This document shows, piece after piece, positions 23,886-33,100 of a stretch of DNA of 64,000 bases. Below the pieces are notes generated by a model that saw only the letters and a program-made list of their open reading frames with translations, did no database searches and was not told the origin of the DNA. The translations under genes were made by a program, and so were the position numbers. Position 1 is the first letter of the stretch. Each line of letters starts with the position of its first letter. The stretch is from the NCBI GenBank assembly GCA_946894095.1, contig OX335649.1, positions 12,790,001 through 12,854,000 on the forward strand. The letters run 5' to 3'. This DNA is from Incurvaria masculella (taxonomy: Eukaryota > Arthropoda > Insecta > Lepidoptera > Incurvariidae).

Positions 23886-25147
23886 GGAGTCGAATTTGAA
23901 AACTTGGCGATTAGATTTAGTAGAAGATTTGTCATAGTGGCCATTTGTTGCATCATTTGATGGAGCATTTCTGTCAGCTGTCGTGTTGTGAGGTTTTCGT
24001 TTGCACTTGATGTTTCATTTTCATTATGTGTGGGTTTTTCATTACTCTTAGTAGCTTGGGCGTATGTGGTTTCAGGGCGTGTTGTTCCCATGGGTGCAGC
24101 TGTTTGTTGAATGTTATTGTCTTGTTTAGTGGTTACCTGTGGCTTTTTTCTTAGGGCTGGGTACCGCTTGTTTTGGAGCTCTTTATAGACCAAGCAACCT
24201 TTATAGTTAGCTGGGTGGTTTCCTTCACATAGTATGCATTTTACGTCATCAGATCTGCCCTTTTTCTGGCAGTTTGCCGAAGTGTGATCACCAGCACACT
24301 TTATGCATTTGGGTTTGCGACGAAAGTATGATTTCGTGTGACCGTATGCTTGGCAATTAGCACATTGTGGTAGCTCTCGTTTAACACGTGGTGGTTCGAA
24401 TACTATGCGGCAGTGGCACAAAGCTTTAATATCATAGACAGATTTATTGTTTTCCTTTGGTTGCAATTCTATGATGAACATCGATAGAGGTTTGTTGGTT
24501 TGCCTTTGTTTCATGTTCCAAATGTTTGCAACATTGTGTCCAAGTTCCAAAAGGGCATTTTTTATCTCTCCTAAGTCGGTCGATGGGTGCATATTTTTTA
24601 ATACCACTTTGAAACTTCTTTCGCTTTTGGGACGGTATGTGAAGAATTCAGTTTCCCGAATCTCTAGCTGTTTGACTATAACTGTGTATATTTCAGAGGA
24701 TTTCGGTTGTATTTTAACCTGGTCGTTTCGAAGGACATTGATTATGTAGTTGTCTTTTGCATGCTCGTCAAGTAATTTTATGAGAGGTTTTATATTGCTG
24801 ACTTTGTCAACAAATATAGGTGGAGGCCTGGCTTGTTTTGTTTTAGGCTCTGAATGATTTTCCTCCGTATTTGGGTTTTGTTGTTCATCTTCATCAAGTT
24901 TTGAAAAACTGTTGGATGTAGGTATTGGAGTGCTCAGCCAGTATCTGTTGAGTTTAGTCTGTTTTTGGTTCCTAGTTAGTAATTCAGGACTCTCACGTTG
25001 TCTTTTCCTGCATGTTACTTCAGTAAAAGTTTGGTCGATTTCTTCTTGAGCTTCATTGTTGTGTTGGGCGATATTTTGAAGTTCTTCACTCTGAGTATTT
25101 GATGGCTGTTCACCTGGTGAGTTTGACTTTGATTCGTCTGTAAACAT
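23882..25147 (-). CDS. Jockey ORF1, Gag-like RNA-binding protein, 421 aa
   Basis: Polar N-terminal half, an RRM-like middle (VVLKNMHPSTDLGEIKNALLELG), then three Cys/His knuckles: CANCQAYGHTKSYF, CIKCAGDHTSANC and CILCEGNHPANYKGC. The first has Tyr/Phe where the final Cys normally sits (SYF), a likely knuckle loss. The C-terminus is rich in Asn, Thr, Met and Gln. Binds element RNA for retrotransposition. Overlaps the ORF2 frame. Confidence 0.87.
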   Translation of the reverse strand: MFTDESKSNSPGEQPSNTQSEELQNIAQHNNEAQEEIDQTFTEVTCRKRQRESPELLTRNQKQTKLNRYWLSTPIPTSNSFSKLDEDEQQNPNTEENHSEPKTKQARPPPIFVDKVSNIKPLIKLLDEHAKDNYIINVLRNDQVKIQPKSSEIYTVIVKQLEIRETEFFTYRPKSERSFKVVLKNMHPSTDLGEIKNALLELGHNVANIWNMKQRQTNKPLSMFIIELQPKENNKSVYDIKALCHCRIVFEPPRVKRELPQCANCQAYGHTKSYFRRKPKCIKCAGDHTSANCQKKGRSDDVKCILCEGNHPANYKGCLVYKELQNKRYPALRKKPQVTTKQDNNIQQTAAPMGTTRPETTYAQATKSNEKPTHNENETSSANENLTTRQLTEMLHQMMQQMATMTNLLLNLIAKFSNSTP

Positions 25148-25190
25148 AGATTTACGGCGTACTTGGCCGGTTTTTCAAGTCGATTAAAAA

Positions 25191-25979
25191 GCAGAGGCGG
25201 AGGCAGTAAGTTGGCTGTTATCGGCTATTCCTCAATGAGCAATGCTGCCAACTTTTCGACCAATCCTATATAAATATCTCAATGACTACATTCTTGAATA
25301 GAATTCCCGCGGAATTCAAAGCAAATCCCTACATTTATTAACAAATGATACGTAACATTTGTAATGTCGCAATTTACACAACTATTAGAAAGCCTGCTAT
25401 TTTTGATCTTAGGGGGCAAACTTATGAATTGAGGTTGCATACAATTTATACAGGTTTACCAAAAGGTAACCAAAACCGCGTACCAAACCATCATGAAAGA
25501 TAACATTGGCGAAACATCATGGAGGTGTTATTTCTTCACCTCCATGCGAAACATGTAATTTTATTTTATATTAATGCAAAAAATTGTTTTATTTATAAGT
25601 TTATAGAACGGATTGCGGGGGCTAAGTATCTAGGGTACCGAGATATACATTTTTGAAATGTATGGTTTTGTCTAGTGTAATTTAAAGCGACGTTGTAACC
25701 ATGCATAGGGAAGGTTTTGGAATTATATGTTCTGTGGGTTTTGGCATGGAATCTAGATCCCAAGTGACGTATCAGGCTAATGTCATGACAGTAGGTGTGA
25801 TATTTTCCATCCATGTCCCAGTGCATACAACGTTCCCACGTTCTTACGGATCATTAGATTCTTTTTCCACAAAATTATTGAATTTCTTTGTATGAAAAGT
25901 CTAACTTATTATTTAGAGGATATTCAGCAAAAAGTTATTAAATTGTTTGTTTCAATCCCAATTCCCAAATTTAATATAC
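25191..25979. other. Spacer between genes A and B, nothing recognised
   Basis: Follows the Jockey 5' end; only a SINE-tail scrap near 25760-25815. Confidence 0.45.
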
Positions 25980-26180
25980 TGGCGGTACGACACCTGTATA
26001 CATCGCCGGGGAGGCATCTGGCCCGGCCGCGAGTCCGTCGCCAGCGATGTATCTGCGGCTGGGCCGTGTTTGCGTTGCCAAGGAAGTGCTCAATTTATCC
26101 ATCTCCAACATCTTCATCGCCATATTTCCATCGCCGGCGACCCATCTGCTGTCCAGCCGCAGATACATAGCTGGCGTAGC
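25980..26180. repeat. Hairpin repeat (GCCAGCGATGTATCTGCGG)
   Basis: GCCAGCGATGTATCTGCGGCTGG pairs with its near-complement around 26151-26174 across a loop of about 90 bp. Related CATCGCC-rich sequence lies at 26985-27110. Confidence 0.55.
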
Positions 26181-26271
26181 AACTGCGGAGCCTTCGCAGA
26201 TCCGTCGCCACTATACCCCTACCTACGTATAATGCGAAGGCGTATGGCGCATGGCGTACATCTAATAAGTA

Positions 26272-26930
26272 TTTTTTTTATAACCTTGTAGCCCAGCGGA
26301 AGCTGCAAGAGGTCTGGGAGGTGAAATGCTTTACGCATACCTGATTCTGGAATCGGGTCATGTGGGCAAATATAACCCTAGGCGAAACCTAACCACTACG
26401 CCCCGATTACACGAAGAGACAGCTGAGTTAATCAATGTTTAAACACGTCATATTTAGTGAACCGCATAGAGTTCCTTTCATACTGTGGATACAAAGTGAC
26501 GTGTTTAATCATAAGATGACGTTGATTTTAATGTTTTGCCCTTTCGTGCATTCGGCCCTAAAACACCCCCCTAATTTCCTTCAGCCTGTCGGCGTTATGA
26601 AGGGTAACCTGACGTTTGGCTGGCGCAGAAGGCGCACGAGCCTGCAAATGTGTGTGTGTGTGAGTGCAACTAAGATGCGGCCCTTGGGGGCGCAGGGCGC
26701 GAGGAGAAGCTACCAGGGACGTGCCGGAACCTGCCGAAAGTACAGCGGGGCCTGCTTGTCCTGAGTCGAGGACGGGAACGGGAAGGACATGGTGGCGGTG
26801 CTAGAGCCCGGTTGAGGACCGTGGTCTCGTCGTCTGGGTCGACCAGAACGTGACGAGGGCGACGTCTGAGCGGTAGGATGCGCGGATGCTCGGGAAGGTG
26901 GCGTACGTTGCCGCCTTCACAAGCCCCGTA
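26272..26930 (-). mobile_element. 5'-truncated Jockey-like LINE fragment
   Basis: Same 3' region as the insertion at 36085-36728 (TAGCCCAGCGGAAGCTGCAAG; later GTCGACCAGAACGTGACGAG). Minus-oriented, with the MITE inside. The long GC-rich reading frames over it are element remains, not a gene. Confidence 0.75.
26399..26557. mobile_element. Harbinger-like MITE nested in a LINE fragment
   Basis: 159 bp, reverse of 29307-29465, flanked by CTA on each side. The related LINE fragment at 36.24 kb lacks it (CCACTAAAACACCC), so the empty site is visible. Confidence 0.75.
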
Positions 26931-27142
26931 AAAATAACTAGGTACTTTATGAATATACTGCAAGGCTGGACCCGAACGGTGCCCTGAATCTACATCGCCA
27001 ATATCTACGTCGCCAAGCTTCATCGCCAATATCTCCATCGCCGGCGACCGGAGACGCATATGCGTCGCCAAAAACTGGAGGCGCAGATGCGTCGCCAAAC
27101 TGGGTATGGTGATATATAAATTTGGTTGTGTTAAGTAAAGTT

Positions 27143-27290
27143 ACGTATTTAGGTTAGTTAGTTAACCTAACCTAACCTGACTTAACCTAACCTAACCTTA
27201 CCTAACCTGACTTAACCTAACCTAACCTTACCTAACCTAACCAAACCTAACCTAACCTAAATAACATAACCTAATCTTACTTAACCCAAC
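27143..27290 (-). repeat. Degenerate telomere-like (TTAGG)n array
   Basis: Tandem AACCT/CCTAA units with scattered changes (CTTAACC, CTTACCT variants) over about 150 bp; the minus strand reads TTAGG, the usual insect telomere unit. A short TTAGG run is also at about 15278-15288. Confidence 0.7.
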
Positions 27291-27907
27291 TTAACACTTG
27301 AAAACATTTCTATGGGGATGGTTTTATGCCATCAATCAACACGAACTCAAAATAATCTTAATTCGCTATCTATCCAGAAATAGATATTATATCGCACGCA
27401 ATTGATATGTCTGTCTGTCTATTGAAATGTCTACTGCTGGATTTATGCCTACCCATATAAATACTTTTTAAATTATATTTTATGTTATTTGCACGAACCA
27501 ACCTATAATACAACTCTTACTTGAATATACATAAGTCTGAATTTGCGCGATAAAATATTTACCTAATATATTTTTTACAAAAAAGTTGTACCTTAAATTG
27601 ATAATATACTGAGTCTAGCATTATGAAATGATATTTGACAAATATTTGAAAGATAATTGCGTATTTGTAGCAAACAGTGCCAACTTATTCTGGTAAAAAA
27701 AATGAAAAATTTGGCTTCCATCATGTAGACCAAAACTAAATAAAATCACGCTTATGAAAAGTCATTGAGGACTTGAGTGAGCACTCTTCTTGGAGCACTG
27801 AAATAACGCAAGTCTATACGATAATTACGTAAAGTTCAAGGTCAAGATAATTACGTAAAATTGGTACCTGAAAGGAGTGGGCCTGCACCGGAATCACTAA
27901 CCAAAAA
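27291..27907. other. AT-rich spacer, nothing recognised
   Basis: No splice-supported coding sequence and no clear repeat. Confidence 0.45.
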
Positions 27908-28210
27908 ACCGGCCAAGTGCGAGTCGGACTCGTGAACGAAGGGTTCCGTACCATCTAACATGATTTCACCCAAAAAATCTCGAAAGGTCCCCCTTTAATT
28001 TTTAACATTTAAAAATGTTTGCTATTTGTTGTTATAGCGGCTATAAATATACACAATCTGTGAAAATTTCAACAATCACCTATTATTGTTAATGAGATAC
28101 AGCCCTGTAACAGACGGACGGACGGACGGACAGACGGGCGGATAGGCGGACGAAAAGCAAAGGCTTAGTATTGGGGTTTCGTTGGCACCCTTTGTGTACG
28201 GAACCCTAAT
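27908..28210 (+). repeat. GGAC-tract interspersed repeat, copy 3
   Basis: AACCGGCCAAGTGCGAGTCG start, GGACGGACGG tract at about 28115, GTACGGAACCCTA end. Confidence 0.8.
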
Positions 28211-28375
28211 AAAACCGAATTCAAACGCTAATAAGTGGAAAATAACACCCATTTTTGGGTCGGTGACATAGGGGTTTTATTCTTTGGTTGGTTGGAACCG
28301 ACCCCAAAAATCGGTTATTTTCAATGATATATAAGTCAATGGTTATTTTCCACTTTTTAGTGTTTGATGTCGGTT
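28211..28375. repeat. Inverted repeat (GTGGAAAATAAC)
   Basis: AGTGGAAAATAAC ... AACCGACC with complement GGTTATTTTCCACTTTTTAG. Small foldback element after a GGAC-tract repeat. Confidence 0.5.
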
Positions 28376-28571
28376 AGAAACTAAAACTATACTTAAATAT
28401 GTTGATTGATTTTATTTGGTGGCAAATAAAATATGTTCTTAGATTTACACCGTCACTGTACATAATGTTTAAAAAAATATGTATGATTAGGGGCTTCCAT
28501 ATTAAAGGCTCAAACAAAACCATTTAAAATTAATTTGATATCTGTTTAATTTTTAATCTGCTGACTTTTGG

Positions 28572-28979
28572 TTTTTTTTTTATGCGACCTGACATGGATG
28601 GCTAATACCACACAACTACCGTTATGATATTAGCCCAATACACCACATTCCCGAAGGAATTAGGTGCCATGCCAGGACCTTCCCTTTATGAGCACGGCTA
28701 CATTGAACTGGATGGAAAACACGGACAATTTTTCATTGCCGTTTCGACCATCTTTTCATCCAATGCGATGGTACCAACCCGGGCGGGCTTAAACCCTACC
28801 ACCTAGTAGGGGAAGGGGACCTACAGTTTTACATGGATTCCGAACCATGGAGCAGCTCGCATTCGTGACGAAATGGACTTGTCGAACTCTGAAAGAGAAA
28901 GACAGTGGTGCAAGTTGGTATTGAACCCGGGCCTCTGGTACGCTAGGCCAGTCCCCGCGCCACTAGGCTACGAGCCGCT
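28572..28979 (-). mobile_element. tRNA-derived SINE, full-length copy
   Basis: Read on minus, the head has an A box TAGCCTAGTGG (about 28960-28970) and a B box GGTTCAATACC (28917-28927), the internal pol III promoter of tRNA-derived SINEs. It ends in an A run (T run on plus at 28572). The body includes CCATCGCATTGGATGAAAAG. Confidence 0.82.
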
Positions 28980-29306
28980 CAAGCCGCTTCGGCATCTAAA
29001 TTCCCGACATCGCTTTTATTAAAGTAAAGCTATCGAGTGCCGCCACCGTCTTGCCTCGGGTCGGCTGAGGTGCCAACCGCTGTTTATTGTGTAACAGTGT
29101 TACCATGTTTTCGTAGGTCGGTCGACATCTCGTCGGCCACGCCCCCAGTGAGCTACCCCTGCCTCAATGGTGTGACTAACTCGTTTTCGTTTTCCTGAGT
29201 AGATATTATTCATATCGCGAAAGCAATCGCAGTTTCTGTGACGCAGAATCACGCTGCAATGTTTAGATCAATGCTTTAGGTGCTCGCATTGCGGGAGCAA
29301 GATTTA

Positions 29307-29465
29307 GGGCCGAGTGCACGAAAGGACAAAAAATCAAAATCAACGTCAAAGTATGATCAAACACGTCACTTTGTGTGGACAGTATGGAAGGAACTCTATG
29401 CGGAACACTAAAAGTGACGTGTTTGAACATTGATTAACTCAGCCGTCTCTTCGTGCAACCGGGGC
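29307..29465. mobile_element. Harbinger-like MITE, short copy
   Basis: 159 bp, ends GGGCCGAGTGCACGAA and TTCGTGCAACCGGGGC, flanked by TTA. About 0.56 kb upstream of the gene B start codon. Confidence 0.72.
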
Positions 29466-30022
29466 TTAATGGTTACTTTAGTTTATGACCCACGTTAAGT
29501 TCATTACGAGTTGAATTTGGTATCGATCGGAAATTATTGTGTTATTAATTAATTTTGATAGGAATTGATTGGTTGTGCGCCTTTCCCGAGATTAGAAGGA
29601 TCTTAGTTTGTGTAATATCAAAGTGATGTTTATCCTCTGCACTTTTTTCGTTTTGGCGTTCGGCATTGCTCTGACCGGTAGGGCGAGAATGGAAGTTTGT
29701 AACTTGCGATGCACACAATACGATTCCAGGAACGTCAATACAGCAAACAATATTGCAACCCGTAGCAAGTTTGAGTGAAGATCTCTCAATCGTTGCGACT
29801 TATTGGGTGCTCGGGGTGCGGTTCTGCCCGATTCCGTTCTGTAACGGGATGGAATTATTTTTGCCCGAACAAACCCTTTGACAGCAGATATTAAATTAAT
29901 GTTCTGTGGCAGTGAAACGGTTTTTTGCGCGATAAACAAACACATGGGTTTCCGAAACGTCCAAGAAACTCCATTGTTTATAATCCAAATCCACTCAAAT
30001 ACCGAAGGAGACAGACGCTGCA
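29466..30022 (+). promoter_or_regulatory. Likely promoter/5' UTR region of gene B
   Basis: Sequence just upstream of the ZAD start codon. Less AT-rich than its surroundings near the ATG; no TATA box stands out. Placement is by position only. Confidence 0.4.
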
Positions 30023-30136
30023 ATGAGTTGCCGCGCTTGTCTCGTACAGCGCCGAAAAATTAGCCCTTTATCGCAGCGGGTCCGCGACAGCAATCTCACT
30101 TACGCGGATATGCTAAGCTGCTGCGCCAATGTAAAG
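30023..30136 (+). CDS. Gene B exon 1: start codon and N-terminal half of ZAD
   Basis: ATG opens a 38-codon frame beginning MSCRACLVQRRK and ending YADMLSCCANVK, followed by a GT donor. CR-x-CL near the N-terminus and an aromatic/ML stretch before the break are hallmarks of ZAD domains. Joined to 34964 it gives the second Cys pair at normal spacing. The exon is too short to stand out as a long reading frame, and a longer antisense frame overlaps it. No comparable exon was found upstream of gene A's first visible exon. Confidence 0.82.
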
Positions 30137-33100
30137 GTTCGCCTTCATATGCACATACTTTTTCGTTGAATCTGGTATTGCCACTAAGTTTTCTAGTACC
30201 TCACTAGGGTGGTCGTCTACTTTCTTCAGTACCTAGTTAATCTATGTCTGCATCCAGAACAAGAATGGGCAGTCACCTCGTGAAGAAAGTCAGCTTATTA
30301 TTGCCAAAAGATGTGTGAATGTAACTTTTGTGCTTCTCATTTGGGCCATGTGGTGACTTTTTTATATTTATGATTTTAAGAGCATTTCTGAAAATTTTTA
30401 CTTTGAATATTTTAACTAGTGTTACTACAGAATATCAGTCTTTAATTCATTTTACACTATAGTTTTATTATTTCAGTCCGCTCTACAAAATGAAGTGAAA
30501 TAAAATTAAAATTAAATATGACCTTAATATTTCCATAGCTGCTAAAAATTACTACTAAAAATTTTGTTAACATCTTTACCATTGATGTAGTCCATAGATA
30601 AATGGAAGGAGTTATGCTATCTAGCATGTTTGCTATGGGACCCGCTGTCTCCAATTTTCAAAAACAACCTACACAACTTAAACGTAGATATGCCAACTGC
30701 AAACATAGTCGCAGATGTATTGGAGGGTTTGTGTGGGTGGGAACTGAATTGACGAACACATTTTTAGAGCACATTCGCGCGCGGTGGTGATGTTTCGACT
30801 GTGGCATACGATGCGGCGCCAAATTAACATTCACTTTGACCATATGGCAGGGCCATGATATCGAGCGCATGCCTCTTCTCCTTCCTTTCTCTTCAGTGAT
30901 GTAGTCTTACTTTTTTTAAAGAATCTATAAATAGTGATATCTAATAAAGAGGCTAATGACATGAATTACGTAAGAAAAGTAAAAATATATTTTTTCTTCC
31001 AAAACCATGCATGTGTTGAGTTAATAGAAATAATTTTACTATGTAGGTAGTGTCTGAAATTATATTTGTTCGGTAAATTCTATTAGTACTGTGCACGGCG
31101 CTTCATGATTGTAGTTGGTACCTGAGCCTGTAGTCCCAGTTGTCACCTAAACTGGCGTTTACGCCAAACCGATCGACGGCGTGTTCAAATGTATGAAGTT
31201 TTTTTTTATTTTTTTGCGACCTGACATGGATGGCTGATAATACCACACAACTACCGTTATGATATTAGCCCAATACACCACATTCCCGAAATAATTTGTT
31301 GCCATGCCAGGACCTTCCCTTTATGAGCACGGCTGCATTGAACTGGATGGAAAACACAGACAATTTTTTATTGCCGCTTCGACCATCTTTTCATCCAATG
31401 CGATGGTACCAACCCGGGCCGGCTTAAACCCTACCACCTAGTAGGGGAAGGGGACCTTCAATTTTACATGGATTCCGAACCATGGAGCAGCTCGCATTCG
31501 TGACGAAATGCACTTATCGAACTCGGAAAGAGAAAGACGGTGTATGTCGGTATTGAACCCAGGCCTCTGGTATGCTAGGCCAGTTCCCGCACCACTAGGC
31601 TACGAGCCGCACAAATTCAAAAGTAATTGAGGAGCGCGCGCAGTGGGCGTTAAGTGAACTAACATTTGCGAGTTTGATTTGACAGCTTACTCAACGTTGA
31701 TACTCAACGTTGATACTCAACATAAATACATCGACGTTGCCGTCTACGCGGACTCCGCATTTTCATACAAATCGGAAGTCCGAGTTTGACTTTGACAGCT
31801 TGAAGAAGTAAAACCACAGAATATCTAGTAAATACTTGTATGGAGTTTGAAGTTTTTATGGAACTTTGAAGTTCCGTGTACGCCAGTTTAGGTGACAACT
31901 GGGACCAGCAGCTCTGAAAGGAACATGTATACCAGTTGTATTCAGAGTGAATTGTCAAAATTTAATACGGGATTATCACCAGACTAACCATACAAAATGC
32001 GACTTAGTATGGACATAATCTGCGCATTTAAGTTAGTCCACCCACTCTGAATGCTGCTGTATGTGTTTGATGAACTATAAAGGAGAAGGGTACTTTAATA
32101 CTTAATTTTTACACATACACAATGAGAGCTTATTGTAATGTTTCTAATAAAAGATGTTAAGAATTAATTAGTTTAATCGTGAAAACGAGATGACAAGTCC
32201 ATAAATAATAATGTGCATTGTTTGAATTTTCAGTCAATTTTATATTATAGAACCCATCAGTAAGATCAAGAACAGAAAATATCGACTTGTTACTTAATTT
32301 TGCAATTATATCATCAAGGGTTGGGATCAAATGACGTTCCCTTATTAGAACTTTATTTAAGTCTTTGTGATCCAAGCATAAACGTAGTGATTTGTCTTTC
32401 TTTTCTATGATTACTAAGTTACTGACAAAGCCCACAGGGTGATCGACCTTCTTAATGATTTGGTGATCCTCCAAGCTCCTAAGCTTGTCTGCCAGGCGTT
32501 CTCGAAGCGCGTTCGGAACTCTCCTTGGAGGTCGCACCACTGGCTCGACACCTGGTTGAGTGTGCAGCTCCAACGGCTTGTTAAATTGGCCTACACCCTG
32601 AAATAATTCATAATATTGATTAATAATTGCATTTTTATTATAACATTACTGTTGTTCATTAATTTTAATCGTTTAAGTGTATCCAACCCTAAAATCGGTT
32701 TAACATTTTCCTTTATTATTATAAACTCAGTCATGAACATTTCGTCATTTTCAAAAACTGTGAGTAACTTTTTACCAAGTGGTTTTATGCGTGCTCCCCC
32801 AAACACTTCTAACATAACTTGTGTCTCAGACCAATAAGGCCTTTCATCATTGACAATTTTCTTAAGATCTCTTAATGATAATATGTTCACTTGAGCCCCA
32901 GTATTGCATTTGAAAATAACTTTTTTATTCTCTACCCTAAGAGTATGCACCCATTCATTGTTTTTTATGTTATTTATTGAATGACAAACACGTAGTCATA
33001 AATCATGAACATCATTTTCGTCATCGCTTTCACGTCTATTTTTGACACGATGCATTGTCTTTTGCGCTGTGCAGCCAACCCGAAAATGATTACGCTTTTG

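Larger units (their letters stand above)
21130..25190 (-). mobile_element. Jockey-clade LINE, near full length
   Basis: Minus-oriented non-LTR retrotransposon with two overlapping ORFs, a 3' poly(A) tail (T run 21130-21145 on plus) and a short 5' leader of uncertain start. It lies in the spacer between genes A and B. A 5'-truncated relative is at 3790-4586. Confidence 0.88.

Noticed and set aside
26670..27098. GC-rich 142-residue frame on minus
   Set aside because: It follows a LINE fragment also present at 36.1-36.7 kb.
28917..28979. tRNA gene
   Set aside because: A and B boxes are present, but the sequence continues as a SINE with an A tail and has no sound tRNA fold that I can see.
29592..30023. 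143-residue minus frame
   Set aside because: No family motif; antisense to the gene B start exon and its upstream region.
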